Source of the DNA: Stenotrophomonas nitritireducens
GTDB lineage: Bacteria > Pseudomonadota > Gammaproteobacteria > Xanthomonadales > Xanthomonadaceae
Direction: 5' to 3'
NCBI RefSeq assembly: GCF_001431425.1
Contig: NZ_LDJG01000006.1
Span: 62,001-126,000, forward strand
DNA: 64,000 nucleotides
Numbering within the stretch: position 1 is the first letter of the stretch; every line of letters starts with the position of its first letter. The notes under the pieces were generated by a model, which was not told where the DNA came from, ran no database searches, and was given only the letters and a program-made list of their open reading frames with translations. Both the position numbers and the translations under genes were made by a program. Below are positions 47,060 through 56,331 of the stretch, piece by piece.

Positions 47060-48172
47060 ATGCGCCGCCTGACCGTGGTGCAGCTGCTGCCGGCGCTGCA
47101 CTCCGGCGGCGTGGAGCGCTCGACGCTGGAGATCGCCCAGGCGCTGGTGGAGGCCGGGCACCGCGCCATCGTGGTCTCCGCCGGCGGCCGCCTGGTCCAG
47201 CCGCTGCTGGCGAGCGGGGCCGAGCATCTGGCGCTGGACATCGGCCGCAAGTCGCTGCTGACCCTGCGCCACGTGGTGTCGCTGCGGCGGCTGTTCGCCG
47301 AAACCGGCGCCGACATCGTGCACGCGCGTTCGCGGCTGCCGGCCTGGCTGGGCTGGCATGCGCTGCGCGGCCTGCCACGGGAGCGGCGCCCGCACTGGGT
47401 CACGACCATGCACGGGCTGAACTCGCCCGGCCGCTACAGCGCCATCATGGCCAGCGGCGAGCGGGTGATCTGCGTATCCAGGACCGTGCGCGACTACCTG
47501 CTCGCGCATTACCCGGCCACCGATCCGCAGCGCCTGCGGGTGATCCCGCGCGGCGTGGACCTGGCACAGTTCCCGCACGTGGCGCCCACCGATCGTCGCC
47601 CGCGGCTGGCGGTGGAGGGCGCGCATCCGGCGCTGGCCGGCGACGGACCGCTGCTGCTGCTGCCCGGCCGCGGTACCCGCCTCAAGGGGCACCCGCACGC
47701 GCTGCGCCTGTTGTCGACCCTGCGCAGGCAGGGCATGCCGGCGCGGTTGTGGATGCCCGGCGCGCGCGAACCCGGGCGCGAGGCCTACGTGCGCGAACTC
47801 GAACAGCAGGCCGCGGCGCTGGGCATCGCCGACGCGGTCGCCATCACCGAACCGACGGCGAAGATCGCGCAGGCCTACGCGGCCAGCGATCTGGTGCTGC
47901 AATTGTCGGACAAGCCCGAGGCGTTCGGCCGCACCGTGCTGGAAGCGCTGGCCGTGGGCCGCCCGGTACTGGGGTGGGATCACGGCGGCGTGGGCGAACT
48001 GCTGGCCGAACTGCAGCCCAGCGGCGCGGTGCCCAGGGGCGATGCGCCGGCATTGGCGGCGCGCGCCACCGAACTGCTGCGGCAACCGCCGTCGCTGCCG
48101 CGGCGGATTCCTTTCACCTTGCGGGCCATGCAGCGCGCGACGCTGGATACCTATGGCGAACTTGCCGGTTGA
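47060..48172 (+). CDS. glycosyltransferase family 4 protein
   Basis: A 370-residue GT-B glycosyltransferase. The N-terminal LLPALHSGGVERSTLEIAQAL is the acceptor-side start of GT4 enzymes; the donor-side domain shows LLPGRGTRLKGHPHALRLL and the EX7E-type region SDKPEAFGRTVLEALAVGRPV. It presumably adds a sugar to lipopolysaccharide core or a related glycolipid on the cytoplasmic face. It overlaps the next gene (O-antigen ligase-like) by 20 bases. Confidence 0.9.
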   Translation: MRRLTVVQLLPALHSGGVERSTLEIAQALVEAGHRAIVVSAGGRLVQPLLASGAEHLALDIGRKSLLTLRHVVSLRRLFAETGADIVHARSRLPAWLGWHALRGLPRERRPHWVTTMHGLNSPGRYSAIMASGERVICVSRTVRDYLLAHYPATDPQRLRVIPRGVDLAQFPHVAPTDRRPRLAVEGAHPALAGDGPLLLLPGRGTRLKGHPHALRLLSTLRRQGMPARLWMPGAREPGREAYVRELEQQAAALGIADAVAITEPTAKIAQAYAASDLVLQLSDKPEAFGRTVLEALAVGRPVLGWDHGGVGELLAELQPSGAVPRGDAPALAARATELLRQPPSLPRRIPFTLRAMQRATLDTYGELAG

Positions 48173-49496
48173 ACCCCTCCCGCCGTCTTCAGCGCTCCCG
48201 GGGAAGTGGGCGCCGGCGTGGGTGATCGCCTTCGTCGCGCTGTGGCCGGCGCCGGGCATCGCCGAGGCGGTGCTGGGGCTGGGCGCATTGGCGACGGTGC
48301 TCCGCCTGCTGCACCTGCGCTTCCGGGCCGGTGGCGCCGCGCTGCTCAGCGTGCCGGCGTGGGCGCTGACCAGCACGCTGTTCCTGGCCTACTGGCTGCC
48401 GCAGGTGGTTTCCGCGCTGGATGCGGACGACCCGGCCCGGGCATGGGGCCGGGTGGCGGCCGGGCTGCGCCATCTGCCTTTCATGTGGCTGGTCGCCATC
48501 GCGGTGGCGACCGGGGCGCGGCGCCGCGTCACCTTCACCGGGCTGGGCGTCGTCGTTGCGCTGTGGGTCGTGGATGCGCTGGCGCAGGCGGCGCTGTGCA
48601 CCAGTCCGCTGTTCTGGTCGATGGACCAGCTCAAGTGGCTGATCAACGGACACGGCCTGTGTAGCGCCGGGCAGGCGGCCCTGGCCGACCGGCTCAGCGG
48701 CGTGTTCGGGCCGTGCAACCTGAAGTTCGGCCAGGTGCTCGCCAGCCTCACTCCGTTCCTGCTGTTCGCCGCCGCCGCACGCTGGGGACGCTGGGGCTGG
48801 CTGTTGGCGGCGGTGCCGACCGGCGTGGTGATCGTGCTCGCCGGTTCGCGCGCGTCCTGGATCACCTATGCGCTGGTGGTGCTGTTCTCGGGCTGGCGCC
48901 TGCTTGGCAGGAAGGGCATGGCGCTGCTGCTGTTGTCCGCCGTCCTCGGCGCGGTGGCGCTGGCGGGGCTCTCCACGCAGGTGCGCGAGCGCGTGGCGCG
49001 CACCACGCTGGCGCTGGCCGGCGATGCGGCCGGCGTGGATGCGGCCCTGTCCGGGCGCGGCCAGATCTGGTCCGCGGCACTGTGCATGGTGCGCGCGCAT
49101 CCGTTCAACGGCGTGGGCGCGCGCGAATTCCGCAACGCCTATCCGCAATGCGATCCGGCACCCGGGCAGTACGCGGCGTGGGGCGCCGGGCCGGCCCTGC
49201 ACGCGCATCAGCTGGTGCTCGAAATCCTGGCCGAGACCGGCATGCTGGGCCTGCTGCTGTGGCTGGCCGGCGCGGCCATGGCCTGGCGCGCGTGGCGCTA
49301 TGCGGACGAGGAGGCGCGCGCGCGCGCGCGGCCGGCGACGCTGGCGCTGGCGGTGACGGTGTTCCCGTTCAACACCCACCTGGCGTTCTACTCGGCGTTC
49401 TGGGGCGGCGCGACCCTGCTGCTGGCCGCGCTGTTCGCCGGCGCGCTGCTGGCAAACCCGGCACCGCCGCAGGAAAGCGCTCAGCCGCGTTCGTAG
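48153..49496 (+). CDS. O-antigen ligase / Wzy-like membrane protein
   Basis: A 447-residue inner-membrane protein with about ten hydrophobic segments and the Wzy_C/WaaL-type periplasmic loop (SGRGQIWSAALCMVRAHPFNG, GAREFRNAYP, LHAHQLVLEILAETGMLG). The arginine before the loop and the HxH are the family's key residues. It would ligate O-antigen or a similar glycan to lipid A-core, or polymerise it. The ATG inside the end of the glycosyltransferase gene is used (20-base overlap). Its own end overlaps the convergent acyltransferase gene by 16 bases. Confidence 0.85.
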   Translation: MANLPVEPLPPSSALPGKWAPAWVIAFVALWPAPGIAEAVLGLGALATVLRLLHLRFRAGGAALLSVPAWALTSTLFLAYWLPQVVSALDADDPARAWGRVAAGLRHLPFMWLVAIAVATGARRRVTFTGLGVVVALWVVDALAQAALCTSPLFWSMDQLKWLINGHGLCSAGQAALADRLSGVFGPCNLKFGQVLASLTPFLLFAAAARWGRWGWLLAAVPTGVVIVLAGSRASWITYALVVLFSGWRLLGRKGMALLLLSAVLGAVALAGLSTQVRERVARTTLALAGDAAGVDAALSGRGQIWSAALCMVRAHPFNGVGAREFRNAYPQCDPAPGQYAAWGAGPALHAHQLVLEILAETGMLGLLLWLAGAAMAWRAWRYADEEARARARPATLALAVTVFPFNTHLAFYSAFWGGATLLLAALFAGALLANPAPPQESAQPRS

Positions 49497-50407
49497 AAGC
49501 GACTGCGCCCTTCCGGCTGCCGCTTGAAGCGGCGGTGGATCCACAGGTACTGGGCTGGCGCCTCGCGCACCATCTCCTCGATGGCGGCGTTGACGCGCGC
49601 GGTATCGGCGACCGCGTCGTCGGTGGGAAAGGCCGGCAGCGGCGGGGCGATCTTCAGCAGGTAGCGCCCGCCCTCACGGCGATGGAAAAAAGGCACTACG
49701 GCGCAGCCGGTGAGGCGCGCGAACTGGTGGGTCGCGGTGATGGTGGAGGCGGGCATGCCGAAGAACGGCACGAACACCGAATCCTTGCCGCGCATGTCCT
49801 GGTCGGGCGCGTACCACAGCAGGCCCCCCTTCTTCAGGTGGCGCACCGTGGCGCGGATGTCCTCGTTGGCGAACATCGCGCTGGCGTAGCGCAGGCGGCC
49901 GTGCTTGACCGCCCATTCCATCACCGGGTTGCGGTAGCGGCGGTACATGCCGGCCAGCGGCACGTGGTCGCACAGCAGGCGCCCGCACATCTCCAGGGTC
50001 ATGAAGTGCCCGGATACCAGCAGCACGCCGCGCCCTTCCGCCTGCAGTGCGCGCAGGTGCTCCAGCCCTTCGATCTCCACCCGCGGGCGGATGGCATCGA
50101 TGCCGCCCCACCATGCCCGCGCGAATTCGAAGATGCCCACGCCCAGCGCGTCGAAGCTGTCGCGCAGCAGTTGCCGGCGCCAGGCCTCGTCCTGTTCGGT
50201 GAAGCACAGGCGGATGTTCACTTCGGCGGCATGCCGGCGGGAACCGGCCAGGTGCAGCGCGAGCCAGCCGATGCCGCGGCCGATCGCACGTTGCAGCAGC
50301 CAGGGCAGGCGCGCGCCCAGCATGGCCAGCGCCAGCCAGGCGAATGTCGGCCAATGGCGGGGTTGCCACGGCGATGGGCGGGTGGCGGTGGTGGGGGTGT
50401 CGGACAT
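49481..50407 (-). CDS. lipid A lauroyl/acyl transferase, LpxL (HtrB) family
   Basis: A 308-residue enzyme with an N-terminal hydrophobic anchor and the HxxxxE catalytic motif in SGHFMTLE. NIRLCF, YRRYRNPVMEW, LWYAPDQDMRGKDSVFVPFFG and QYLWIHRRFKRQP are all conserved in LpxL/LpxM proteins. It transfers an acyl chain from acyl-ACP onto Kdo2-lipid IVA. The gene is convergent with the O-antigen ligase-like gene (16-base overlap) and divergent from waaA, whose product makes its acceptor. Confidence 0.9.
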   Translation of the reverse strand: MSDTPTTATRPSPWQPRHWPTFAWLALAMLGARLPWLLQRAIGRGIGWLALHLAGSRRHAAEVNIRLCFTEQDEAWRRQLLRDSFDALGVGIFEFARAWWGGIDAIRPRVEIEGLEHLRALQAEGRGVLLVSGHFMTLEMCGRLLCDHVPLAGMYRRYRNPVMEWAVKHGRLRYASAMFANEDIRATVRHLKKGGLLWYAPDQDMRGKDSVFVPFFGMPASTITATHQFARLTGCAVVPFFHRREGGRYLLKIAPPLPAFPTDDAVADTARVNAAIEEMVREAPAQYLWIHRRFKRQPEGRSRFYERG

Positions 50408-50526
50408 GGGGGGATTCTAATTTGGAACCGGTGGATGGGAACCCGCAACTGGTGAAGGCGAGTGGGACGTGGCCGCATGCCCTCGCTCCTATCCACTAGT
50501 TCCCCGCTCCTAGGTATCCTCGCCGC

Positions 50527-51822
50527 ATGCGCAAGGATCCCGTCGAACTGCTGCTGCGGGGCCTGTATTCGGCCCTGCTGTACCTGCTGCTGCCCATCAC
50601 CGTCTATCACCTGGTCTGGCGTGGCTTCCGGGTGCGCGAGTACTTCAAGCGCTGGGACGAACGCTATGCGTCCTATCCGGAAAGCGGCCGCCGGCCCTGC
50701 GTCTGGCTGCATGCGGTGTCGGTGGGCGAGGTCAACGCCGCCGCGCCGGTGGTGGATGCGCTGCGCCGGCAGCGGCCGGACATCCGCTGGGTCATCACCA
50801 CCATCACCCCGACCGGCTCGCAGCGCGTACGCGCGCTGTGGGGCGACGCGGTGGACCACGTCTACCTGCCGTACGACGTGCCCGGCAGCGCCGGCCGCTT
50901 CCTCGACCATTTCCACCCGAGCCTGGCGCTGATCCTGGAAACCGAACTGTGGCCGAACCTGCTGTTCGGCTGCCGCGACCGTCGGATTCCGGTGTACATC
51001 CTCAATGCGCGGCTGTCGGCACGGTCGCTGAAGGGCTACCGCCTGCTGCGGCCGCTGGTCGGGCGCGCGCTGCGCACGGTGACCTGCGTGGCCGCGCAGT
51101 CGCGCGAGGACGCGCGCCGTTTCGTCGTGCTGGGCGCCCGGGAAGAGCAGGTCTGCGCGCTGGGCAACCTGAAGTTCGACATCCGTCCTCCCGACCCGAC
51201 GCCGCTGCTCGCCGCCTTTCACGCACATGTGCCGGCCGGACGCGTGACCTGGATCGCCGCCAGCACGCACGAAGGCGAAGAACAGGCGGTCATCGACCTG
51301 CATGCGCGCGTACTGGAACGGTATCCCGACGCCCTGCTGCTGTGGGCGCCACGGCATCCGGAACGGTTCGGCAAGGTCGAGGCCTCGGTGCAGGCGCGGG
51401 GCTGGCGCGTTTCCACGCGCAGCGCCGAGCGCTGGCCGGGCGCCGACACGCAGGGGTTCGTGATCAACACGCTGGGCGAGCTGATGCCGTTCTTCGCCTG
51501 CGCGCAGGTGGCCTTCGTCGGCGGCAGCCTGCAGGCCATCGGCGGGCACAACCTGCTGGAACCCGCGGCGATGGGCACGGCGGTGATCACCGGCCCGCAC
51601 CTGCACAACTTCGCCGAGATCTCGCGGCGCATGAGCGAAGCCGGGGCGTTGAGCATCTGCGATGACGTCGACCAGCTTGGCGACGAGCTGCTGCACCTGC
51701 TGGGCGACGTATCGGCACGCCGGAAGATGGTCGAGGCGGGCGCCGAGCTGGTGGCCAACGGTCGCGGGGCCCTGGAGCGGACGCTGGAGCTGATCGGGCC
51801 GAGCCTGCCCGCACTGGACTAG
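50527..51822 (+). CDS. waaA: 3-deoxy-D-manno-octulosonic acid (Kdo) transferase
   Basis: A 431-residue GT30 enzyme with an N-terminal membrane anchor (LLLRGLYSALLYLLLPITVYHLVWRG region). The catalytic glutamate lies in VWLHAVSVGEVNAA; ITTITPTGSQRV, PVYILNARLSARSLKGY, APRHPERF and FVGGSLQAIGGHNLLEPAAMG are conserved. It adds Kdo to lipid IVA. It is divergent from the LpxL-type gene. The stop codon TAG is the first TAG of repeat array 2. Confidence 0.93.
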   Translation: MRKDPVELLLRGLYSALLYLLLPITVYHLVWRGFRVREYFKRWDERYASYPESGRRPCVWLHAVSVGEVNAAAPVVDALRRQRPDIRWVITTITPTGSQRVRALWGDAVDHVYLPYDVPGSAGRFLDHFHPSLALILETELWPNLLFGCRDRRIPVYILNARLSARSLKGYRLLRPLVGRALRTVTCVAAQSREDARRFVVLGAREEQVCALGNLKFDIRPPDPTPLLAAFHAHVPAGRVTWIAASTHEGEEQAVIDLHARVLERYPDALLLWAPRHPERFGKVEASVQARGWRVSTRSAERWPGADTQGFVINTLGELMPFFACAQVAFVGGSLQAIGGHNLLEPAAMGTAVITGPHLHNFAEISRRMSEAGALSICDDVDQLGDELLHLLGDVSARRKMVEAGAELVANGRGALERTLELIGPSLPALD

Positions 51823-52217
51823 AGCGGGGAACCGCCCCGCTGGGGCCTTCCCGGCCAAGCCCCGCCGGGCGTTGCCCGGCGCTACAAAACCGCGACGCTC
51901 GGCCGTCCCGTAGAGCGGGGCACCGCCCCGCTGGGGTCTTCCCGGGTCAAGCCTCGCCGGGCGTTGCCCGGCGCTACAAAGCGGCGACGCTCGGCCGTCC
52001 CGTAGAGCGGGGCACCGCCCCGCTGGGGCCTTCCCGGTCAAGCCTCGCCGGGCGTTGCCCGGCGCTACAAAGCCACGACGCTCGGCCGTCCCGTAGAGCG
52101 GGGCACCGCCCCGCTGGGGCCTTCCCGGTCAAGCCTCGCCGGGCGTTGCCCGGCGCTACAAAGCCACGATGCTCGGCCGTCCCGTAGAGCGTGGCAGCGC
52201 CCCGCTGGGGCTTTCCC
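51820..52217. repeat. tandem array 2 of the two-hairpin GTAG repeat, 91-92-bp period
   Basis: TAGAGCG starts at 51820, 51911, 52003, 52094 and 52185 (periods 91, 92, 91, 91), giving four full copies and a truncated fifth. The core is as in array 1 (AGCGGGGC / GCCCCGCT and GCCGGGC / GCCCGGC hairpins), but the linker between copies is a different, longer sequence (CGACGCTCGGCCGTCCC). The first TAG is the waaA stop codon. The array lies between convergent genes and has no coding content. Confidence 0.92.
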
Positions 52218-52227
52218 GACGGACACG

Positions 52228-52253
52228 AAAAAGGCGGGCCGGAGCCCGCCTTT
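52228..52253 (-). terminator. intrinsic terminator of tolC
   Basis: Read on the - strand: GGCGGGC-TCCG-GCCCGCC followed by TTTTT, directly downstream of the tolC stop at 52281. This is the most canonical intrinsic terminator in the window. Confidence 0.85.
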
Positions 52254-52280
52254 CCGTTTCCACGCGGTGATCGGCGGGAA

Positions 52281-53639
52281 TTACTGCATGCTGCCCGGTG
52301 CCAGCTGGGCTTCCGCATCCTGGGTCAGCAGGCGGTTGACGTCCTGCACCTCGGCCACGTCCAGCCCGCCGATGGCCTGGCTGAGCTGCAGGCGGCTGAG
52401 CAGGAAGTTGTAGCGGGCCTGCGCGTAGTCGAGCTTGGTCTGGAACAGGGTGCGCTGGTTCTGCACCACGTCCAGCACGGTACGGGTACCGACCTCCAGG
52501 CCGACCTGCGAGGCGTCATAGGCGCTCTGCGCGGACACCACGGCCAGGCGGCGCGCTTCCACTTCGCTGATGCCGGCCACCACCGCCTGGTAGGCGTTGC
52601 GGGTATTGCGGTCCAGCGCGCGCTTCTGCTGCTCGTAGCCGTCCTGGGCCATGTCGCGCTGGGCCAGGGCCTGGCGCACATAGGACTGGGTGGCGCCGCC
52701 GGCGAAGATCGGCACGTTCAGGGTCAGGCCGATCGAGTTGGTGGTCGTATCCGGTCCGGAAGACGACGCGCCGACGCTGTCGCCCCAACTGGCGCTCTTG
52801 CCCCAGCTGCCGCCCAGCGACAGGGTCGGGTAGTGACCGCCGCGGGCGGCCGAGACGCTGGATTCGGCGGCGTTGACCTTCAGTTCCTGCGCCTTCAGCG
52901 CCGGGTTCTGGGTGATCGCATCGGCCACCAGCCTGTCGACGTCGCCGCGGTTGGCCGGCAGTTCCGGACGGAAATCTTCCGGCAGGCTGCGCAGGCCCTG
53001 CACCGGCTGGCCGGTCAGTTCGGTCAGCGCCTGGTAGGCGTCGGCCAGGGTATTGCGGGCGAGGATGGTGTTGGCGCGCGCCTGGTCGTACTGGGCGCGG
53101 GCTTCGTGCACGTCGGTGATCGGCGCCAGGCCCACTTCCAGGCGCTTGTCCGCGTAGTCGAACTGCTTCTTGGCGGCCGCCTCGTTGGTCTGCGCGGCGC
53201 TGAGCGATTCGATCGCCACCAGCACGTTGAAATAGGTGGTCGCGGTACGCACGATCAGGTCGTCGTTGGCCGATTCGAGGTCGAAGTCGGCCGCCTTGCT
53301 GATCTCGCGCTGGGCGCGCAGGTTGGCGAACTGGGTCCAGTTGAACAGGGTCTGCTCACCGCCGATGCTGTAGCGGCGCGACGTGGCGGTGGTAGAGCCG
53401 CTGACGCCGTCCTGCGAGGTGCGGGCGCGGTTCAGCGTGGCCTGGCCGTTCAGCGACGGCAGCAGGTTGGCGCGGGCCTGCACCTGGCCTTCCTTGGTGT
53501 ACAGCCGGTTGGATTCTGCGGAGGCCAGCTGCGGATCGCCGTTGCGGGCCATTTCGTAGACCTGCAGCAGGTCGGCGGCGTTGGCCGCCAGCGGCGAGAG
53601 GGCGACAGCCAGCGCAAGGGCGAGGGATCGGCGGATCAT
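52281..53639 (-). CDS. tolC: TolC-family outer-membrane efflux protein
   Basis: A 452-residue protein with a signal peptide (cleavage near AANA-AD) and the duplicated TolC repeat of long coiled-coil helices and strands (DLLQVYEMARNGDPQLASAE; KQFDYADKRLEVGLAPITDV; ALDRNTRNAYQAVVAGISEV; SQVGLEVGTRTVLDVVQNQR). It forms the trimeric outer-membrane duct used by RND and other exporters. No adaptor or pump is in the same transcript; the RND operon about 1.5 kb away could use it. The pcm-like gene lies 24 bases upstream on the same strand. Confidence 0.92.
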   Translation of the reverse strand: MIRRSLALALAVALSPLAANAADLLQVYEMARNGDPQLASAESNRLYTKEGQVQARANLLPSLNGQATLNRARTSQDGVSGSTTATSRRYSIGGEQTLFNWTQFANLRAQREISKAADFDLESANDDLIVRTATTYFNVLVAIESLSAAQTNEAAAKKQFDYADKRLEVGLAPITDVHEARAQYDQARANTILARNTLADAYQALTELTGQPVQGLRSLPEDFRPELPANRGDVDRLVADAITQNPALKAQELKVNAAESSVSAARGGHYPTLSLGGSWGKSASWGDSVGASSSGPDTTTNSIGLTLNVPIFAGGATQSYVRQALAQRDMAQDGYEQQKRALDRNTRNAYQAVVAGISEVEARRLAVVSAQSAYDASQVGLEVGTRTVLDVVQNQRTLFQTKLDYAQARYNFLLSRLQLSQAIGGLDVAEVQDVNRLLTQDAEAQLAPGSMQ

Positions 53640-53663
53640 TGCGGCTTCCTTGGATGTAGCGGA

Positions 53664-54311
53664 TCAGAGGTGGAACTGCGGGGCCGGCGCGGCACCCTGC
53701 AGATAGTCGATGTCGGTTTCGAACAGGGACTGCACGCTGCCGTCGGCCTTGATCAGCACCGCTTCCATCACCGGCGAGCGGCCCTGGATGACGAACAGGC
53801 GACCGCCCGGGCGCAGCCACTTCAGGATGTGCGCCGGCACGGTATCCACCGCCCCGGTGATGCAGATGGCGTCGAAATGACGCTGGGTCTGCCATTGCAG
53901 GGCGTCGGCGATCTCGATGCGCACGTTGGAGCCGAGCCTGGCGGCGTCCAGGTTCTGGCGGGCGCGCTCGGCCAGCTCCGGCTGGATTTCCAGGCTGAGC
54001 ACTTCACGGGCCAGTTCGCCCAGGCAGGCGCTGATGAAGCCGCTGCCGGTGCCGATTTCCAGCACTTCGTCGCCCGGCTGCAGGTCCAGCGCCTGCAGCA
54101 TGCGGCCTTCGACGACCGGCTTCATCATCTTCTGGCCATGGCCCAGCGGCAGTTCGATGTCGGCATAGGCCAGCGCCTTGTGCAGCTCGGCCACGAAGGC
54201 TTCGCGCGGCAACCGCGCCAGGACGTCCAGCACGCGCAGGTCCAGCACGTCCCAGGGACGTACCTGCTGCTCGACCATCATTTCGCGGGCGTGGGAGTAA
54301 TCGATCGTCAT
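53664..54311 (-). CDS. protein-L-isoaspartate O-methyltransferase-family protein
   Basis: A 215-residue SAM methyltransferase of the Pcm family: an N-terminal RPWDVLDLRVLDVLARLPRE, then the SAM loop VLEIGTGSGFISACLGELA. The segment normally reading ISQPYIVA is LPLGHGQKMMKPVVEGRML here, which is the form seen in the Pcm-like proteins adjacent to tolC in many gammaproteobacteria. True isoaspartyl repair activity is therefore uncertain. It is probably co-transcribed with tolC. Confidence 0.83.
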   Translation of the reverse strand: MTIDYSHAREMMVEQQVRPWDVLDLRVLDVLARLPREAFVAELHKALAYADIELPLGHGQKMMKPVVEGRMLQALDLQPGDEVLEIGTGSGFISACLGELAREVLSLEIQPELAERARQNLDAARLGSNVRIEIADALQWQTQRHFDAICITGAVDTVPAHILKWLRPGGRLFVIQGRSPVMEAVLIKADGSVQSLFETDIDYLQGAAPAPQFHL

Positions 54312-54441
54312 GGTTTCTCGTCAATCCGGCGCAGTGGGCCGGCCATTTTACCGGTTGGCGCGGGCAGTGCGGGGCAAGCATCGCCGTGCCCGCGGCAGGT
54401 CCGCAGTGCCGGAAGTCATCACGACCTCCGGTTCGTTCAGG

Positions 54442-55107
54442 TTACGGGCGGGGCGCATACGCACGGATGAAGAAATCGACCGTGGTGGCGATGTGGGCGT
54501 CGGCGTCGCGCTGTTCCGGGGCCGGGCACAGCCCGCACATCATGTGCGCGTGCAGTTCGCCCTTGATCAGGCAGAAGAACTGGCGTGCGGCCAGGTGCAG
54601 GTCGCCGATGGCCAGTTCGCCGCGCGCCACGCGCGCGCCGAGGAATTCGGACAGCGCCATCTCGGTGCGCTGGGGGCCGGCCTGCCAGAACATCCGGCGG
54701 ATCCGGTCGTCGGTCTCCGGCGTCATCATCATGCGCTGGGTGGCGATGGCCGCGTCGCTGCTGATCAGGGCGAAGAACGCGTGCCCGATCCCGCGCAGCT
54801 GGTCGCGCAGCGGGCCTTCGCTGTCGGTCACGAACAGTTCGTCGGGCATCATTTCCACGCACTTGGCCTGGATCGCCTCGGAGAACAGGGTCTCCTTGTC
54901 GCCGAAATGGCTGTAGACGGTGAGCTTGGAAACGCCCGCGCCGGCGGCGATGCCGTCCATGCTCACGCCGTTGAAACCCAGTTCGATGAACATTTCCTTG
55001 GCCGTTTCCAGGATCGCGGCGCGCTTGCCCAGGTCCTTGGGGCGGCCGGGACCGGCGCCGCGCGGGGCGGGCTTGCCGGGGGTGTGGGAGGGCTGGTGCG
55101 AAGACAT
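54442..55107 (-). CDS. TetR/AcrR-family repressor of the RND operon
   Basis: A 221-residue TetR-type regulator. After a Pro/Gly-rich lead, residues about 28-75 form the DNA-binding domain (ILETAKEMFIELGFNGVSMD, GVSKLTVYSHFGDKETLF), and the rest is a helical ligand domain of the AefR-like C-terminal type. It is divergent from the adaptor/pump genes, with a palindromic site in the shared promoter, so it probably represses the pump and itself until a pump substrate binds. Confidence 0.88.
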   Translation of the reverse strand: MSSHQPSHTPGKPAPRGAGPGRPKDLGKRAAILETAKEMFIELGFNGVSMDGIAAGAGVSKLTVYSHFGDKETLFSEAIQAKCVEMMPDELFVTDSEGPLRDQLRGIGHAFFALISSDAAIATQRMMMTPETDDRIRRMFWQAGPQRTEMALSEFLGARVARGELAIGDLHLAARQFFCLIKGELHAHMMCGLCPAPEQRDADAHIATTVDFFIRAYAPRP

Positions 55108-55120
55108 GCGCGAATACTAG

Positions 55121-55130
55121 ACCAATTGGT
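55121..55130. promoter_or_regulatory. candidate TetR operator and divergent promoter
   Basis: ACCAATTGGT is a perfect ten-base palindrome in the AT-rich gap (55108-55212) between the tetR-type gene and the adaptor gene. It is followed by TATACTATA at 55139-55147, a plausible -10 region for the + strand. Binding here would occlude the promoter. Confidence 0.65.
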
Positions 55131-55212
55131 TTTGTATTTATACTATACCGCGTCGTTCAGTAATGGCGGTGAACGCCGCCATCCCCCTTCCTCATCCCTG
55201 CGATCCTCACCC

Positions 55213-56328
55213 ATGAATACTGCTCGATGGATTGGCGGTTCCCTGTTGTTGGCCCTGCTGGCCGCCTGCGGCAAGACCGAGCCCGCCCCCGCACATGCCG
55301 TACCTGTCCTGGTCGTCCACCCCCAGGGAAGCGGCGATGCCATCACCGCCTACCCGGGCGAAGTGCGGGCGCGCGAGGAAGCGGCGCTGGCGTTCCGGGT
55401 GGGGGGCAACCTGCTGCGGCGCGAGGTCGATGCAGGCCAGCGGGTGAAGCGGGGCCAGTTGCTGGCCGAGCTGGACGTGGCCGACTACGCATTGCAGGCG
55501 CGCGCGGCACAGGCGCAGTACGCCGCTGCCGAAGCCGATCTGGTGCGCGCGCGCGACGAGCAGAAGCGCTATGCCGCGCTGGCCGGGCAGCAGCTGGTCA
55601 GCCGTTCGGCGCTGGACGCGCAGACCGCCGCGCTGAAGGCGGCGCAGGGCCAGGCCGATGCGGCCCGGTCCAACCTGGACGTGGCCCGCAACCAGGCCGG
55701 CTATGCGCAGCTGCGCGCGCCTGTCGATGGCGTGATCGCCAGCCGCCAGGCCGAGGCCGGGCAGGTCGTCGCCGCCGGGCAGACCATCTATACGCTGGCC
55801 GCCGACGGCGCCCGCGAGGTCGCCATCGCCCTGCCGGAAAGCGGCATCCGCGATTTCGAGGTGGGCCAGGCGGTGGAAGTGGAGCTGTGGAACCGCCCCG
55901 GCAAGCGCTGGCCCGGCACCATCCGCGAGATCGCGCCGGCCGCCGACGCGCAGGCGCGCACCTATGCCACGCGCGTGAGCCTGGCGGCCGAAGCGCTGGA
56001 TGCGGTGGAACTGGGGCAGAGCGCGCGGGTCTACGTCGCCCATGCCAAGGGCGGCGCGTTGAACGTGCCGCTGGCGGCGGTGCAGCCGGGCAGGACGCAG
56101 CAGCAGGCGGGGGTGTGGGTGGTGGACCCGGGCAAGGGCACGCTGCACCTGCGCGAGGTGACGCTCGGCGCCTACGGCGCGCAGAGCGTCCCGGTGCTGT
56201 CGGGCCTGAAGGCCGACGACTGGGTGGTCGCCGCCGGCGGCCACCTGCTGCGCGAAGGCCAGCCGGTGACGGCCGTGGATCGTGGCAACAAGCCGGTGAT
56301 GCAGGCTGCCGCGAAGCAGGGGGACTGA
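55213..56328 (+). CDS. RND efflux periplasmic adaptor (membrane fusion lipoprotein)
   Basis: A 371-residue adaptor with a lipobox LLALLAAC (lipidated at Cys19). It shows the barrel-sandwich and hairpin arrangement: FRVGGNLLRREVDAGQRVKRGQ, a coiled-coil hairpin (AQYAAAEADLVRARDEQKRY), then YAQLRAPVDGVIASRQAEAGQVV, followed by the beta-barrel and membrane-proximal domains. It links the inner-membrane pump to a TolC-type channel. The pump gene begins four bases after its stop. Expression is probably controlled by the divergent TetR protein. Confidence 0.9.
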   Translation: MNTARWIGGSLLLALLAACGKTEPAPAHAVPVLVVHPQGSGDAITAYPGEVRAREEAALAFRVGGNLLRREVDAGQRVKRGQLLAELDVADYALQARAAQAQYAAAEADLVRARDEQKRYAALAGQQLVSRSALDAQTAALKAAQGQADAARSNLDVARNQAGYAQLRAPVDGVIASRQAEAGQVVAAGQTIYTLAADGAREVAIALPESGIRDFEVGQAVEVELWNRPGKRWPGTIREIAPAADAQARTYATRVSLAAEALDAVELGQSARVYVAHAKGGALNVPLAAVQPGRTQQQAGVWVVDPGKGTLHLREVTLGAYGAQSVPVLSGLKADDWVVAAGGHLLREGQPVTAVDRGNKPVMQAAAKQGD

Positions 56329-56331
56329 CCC

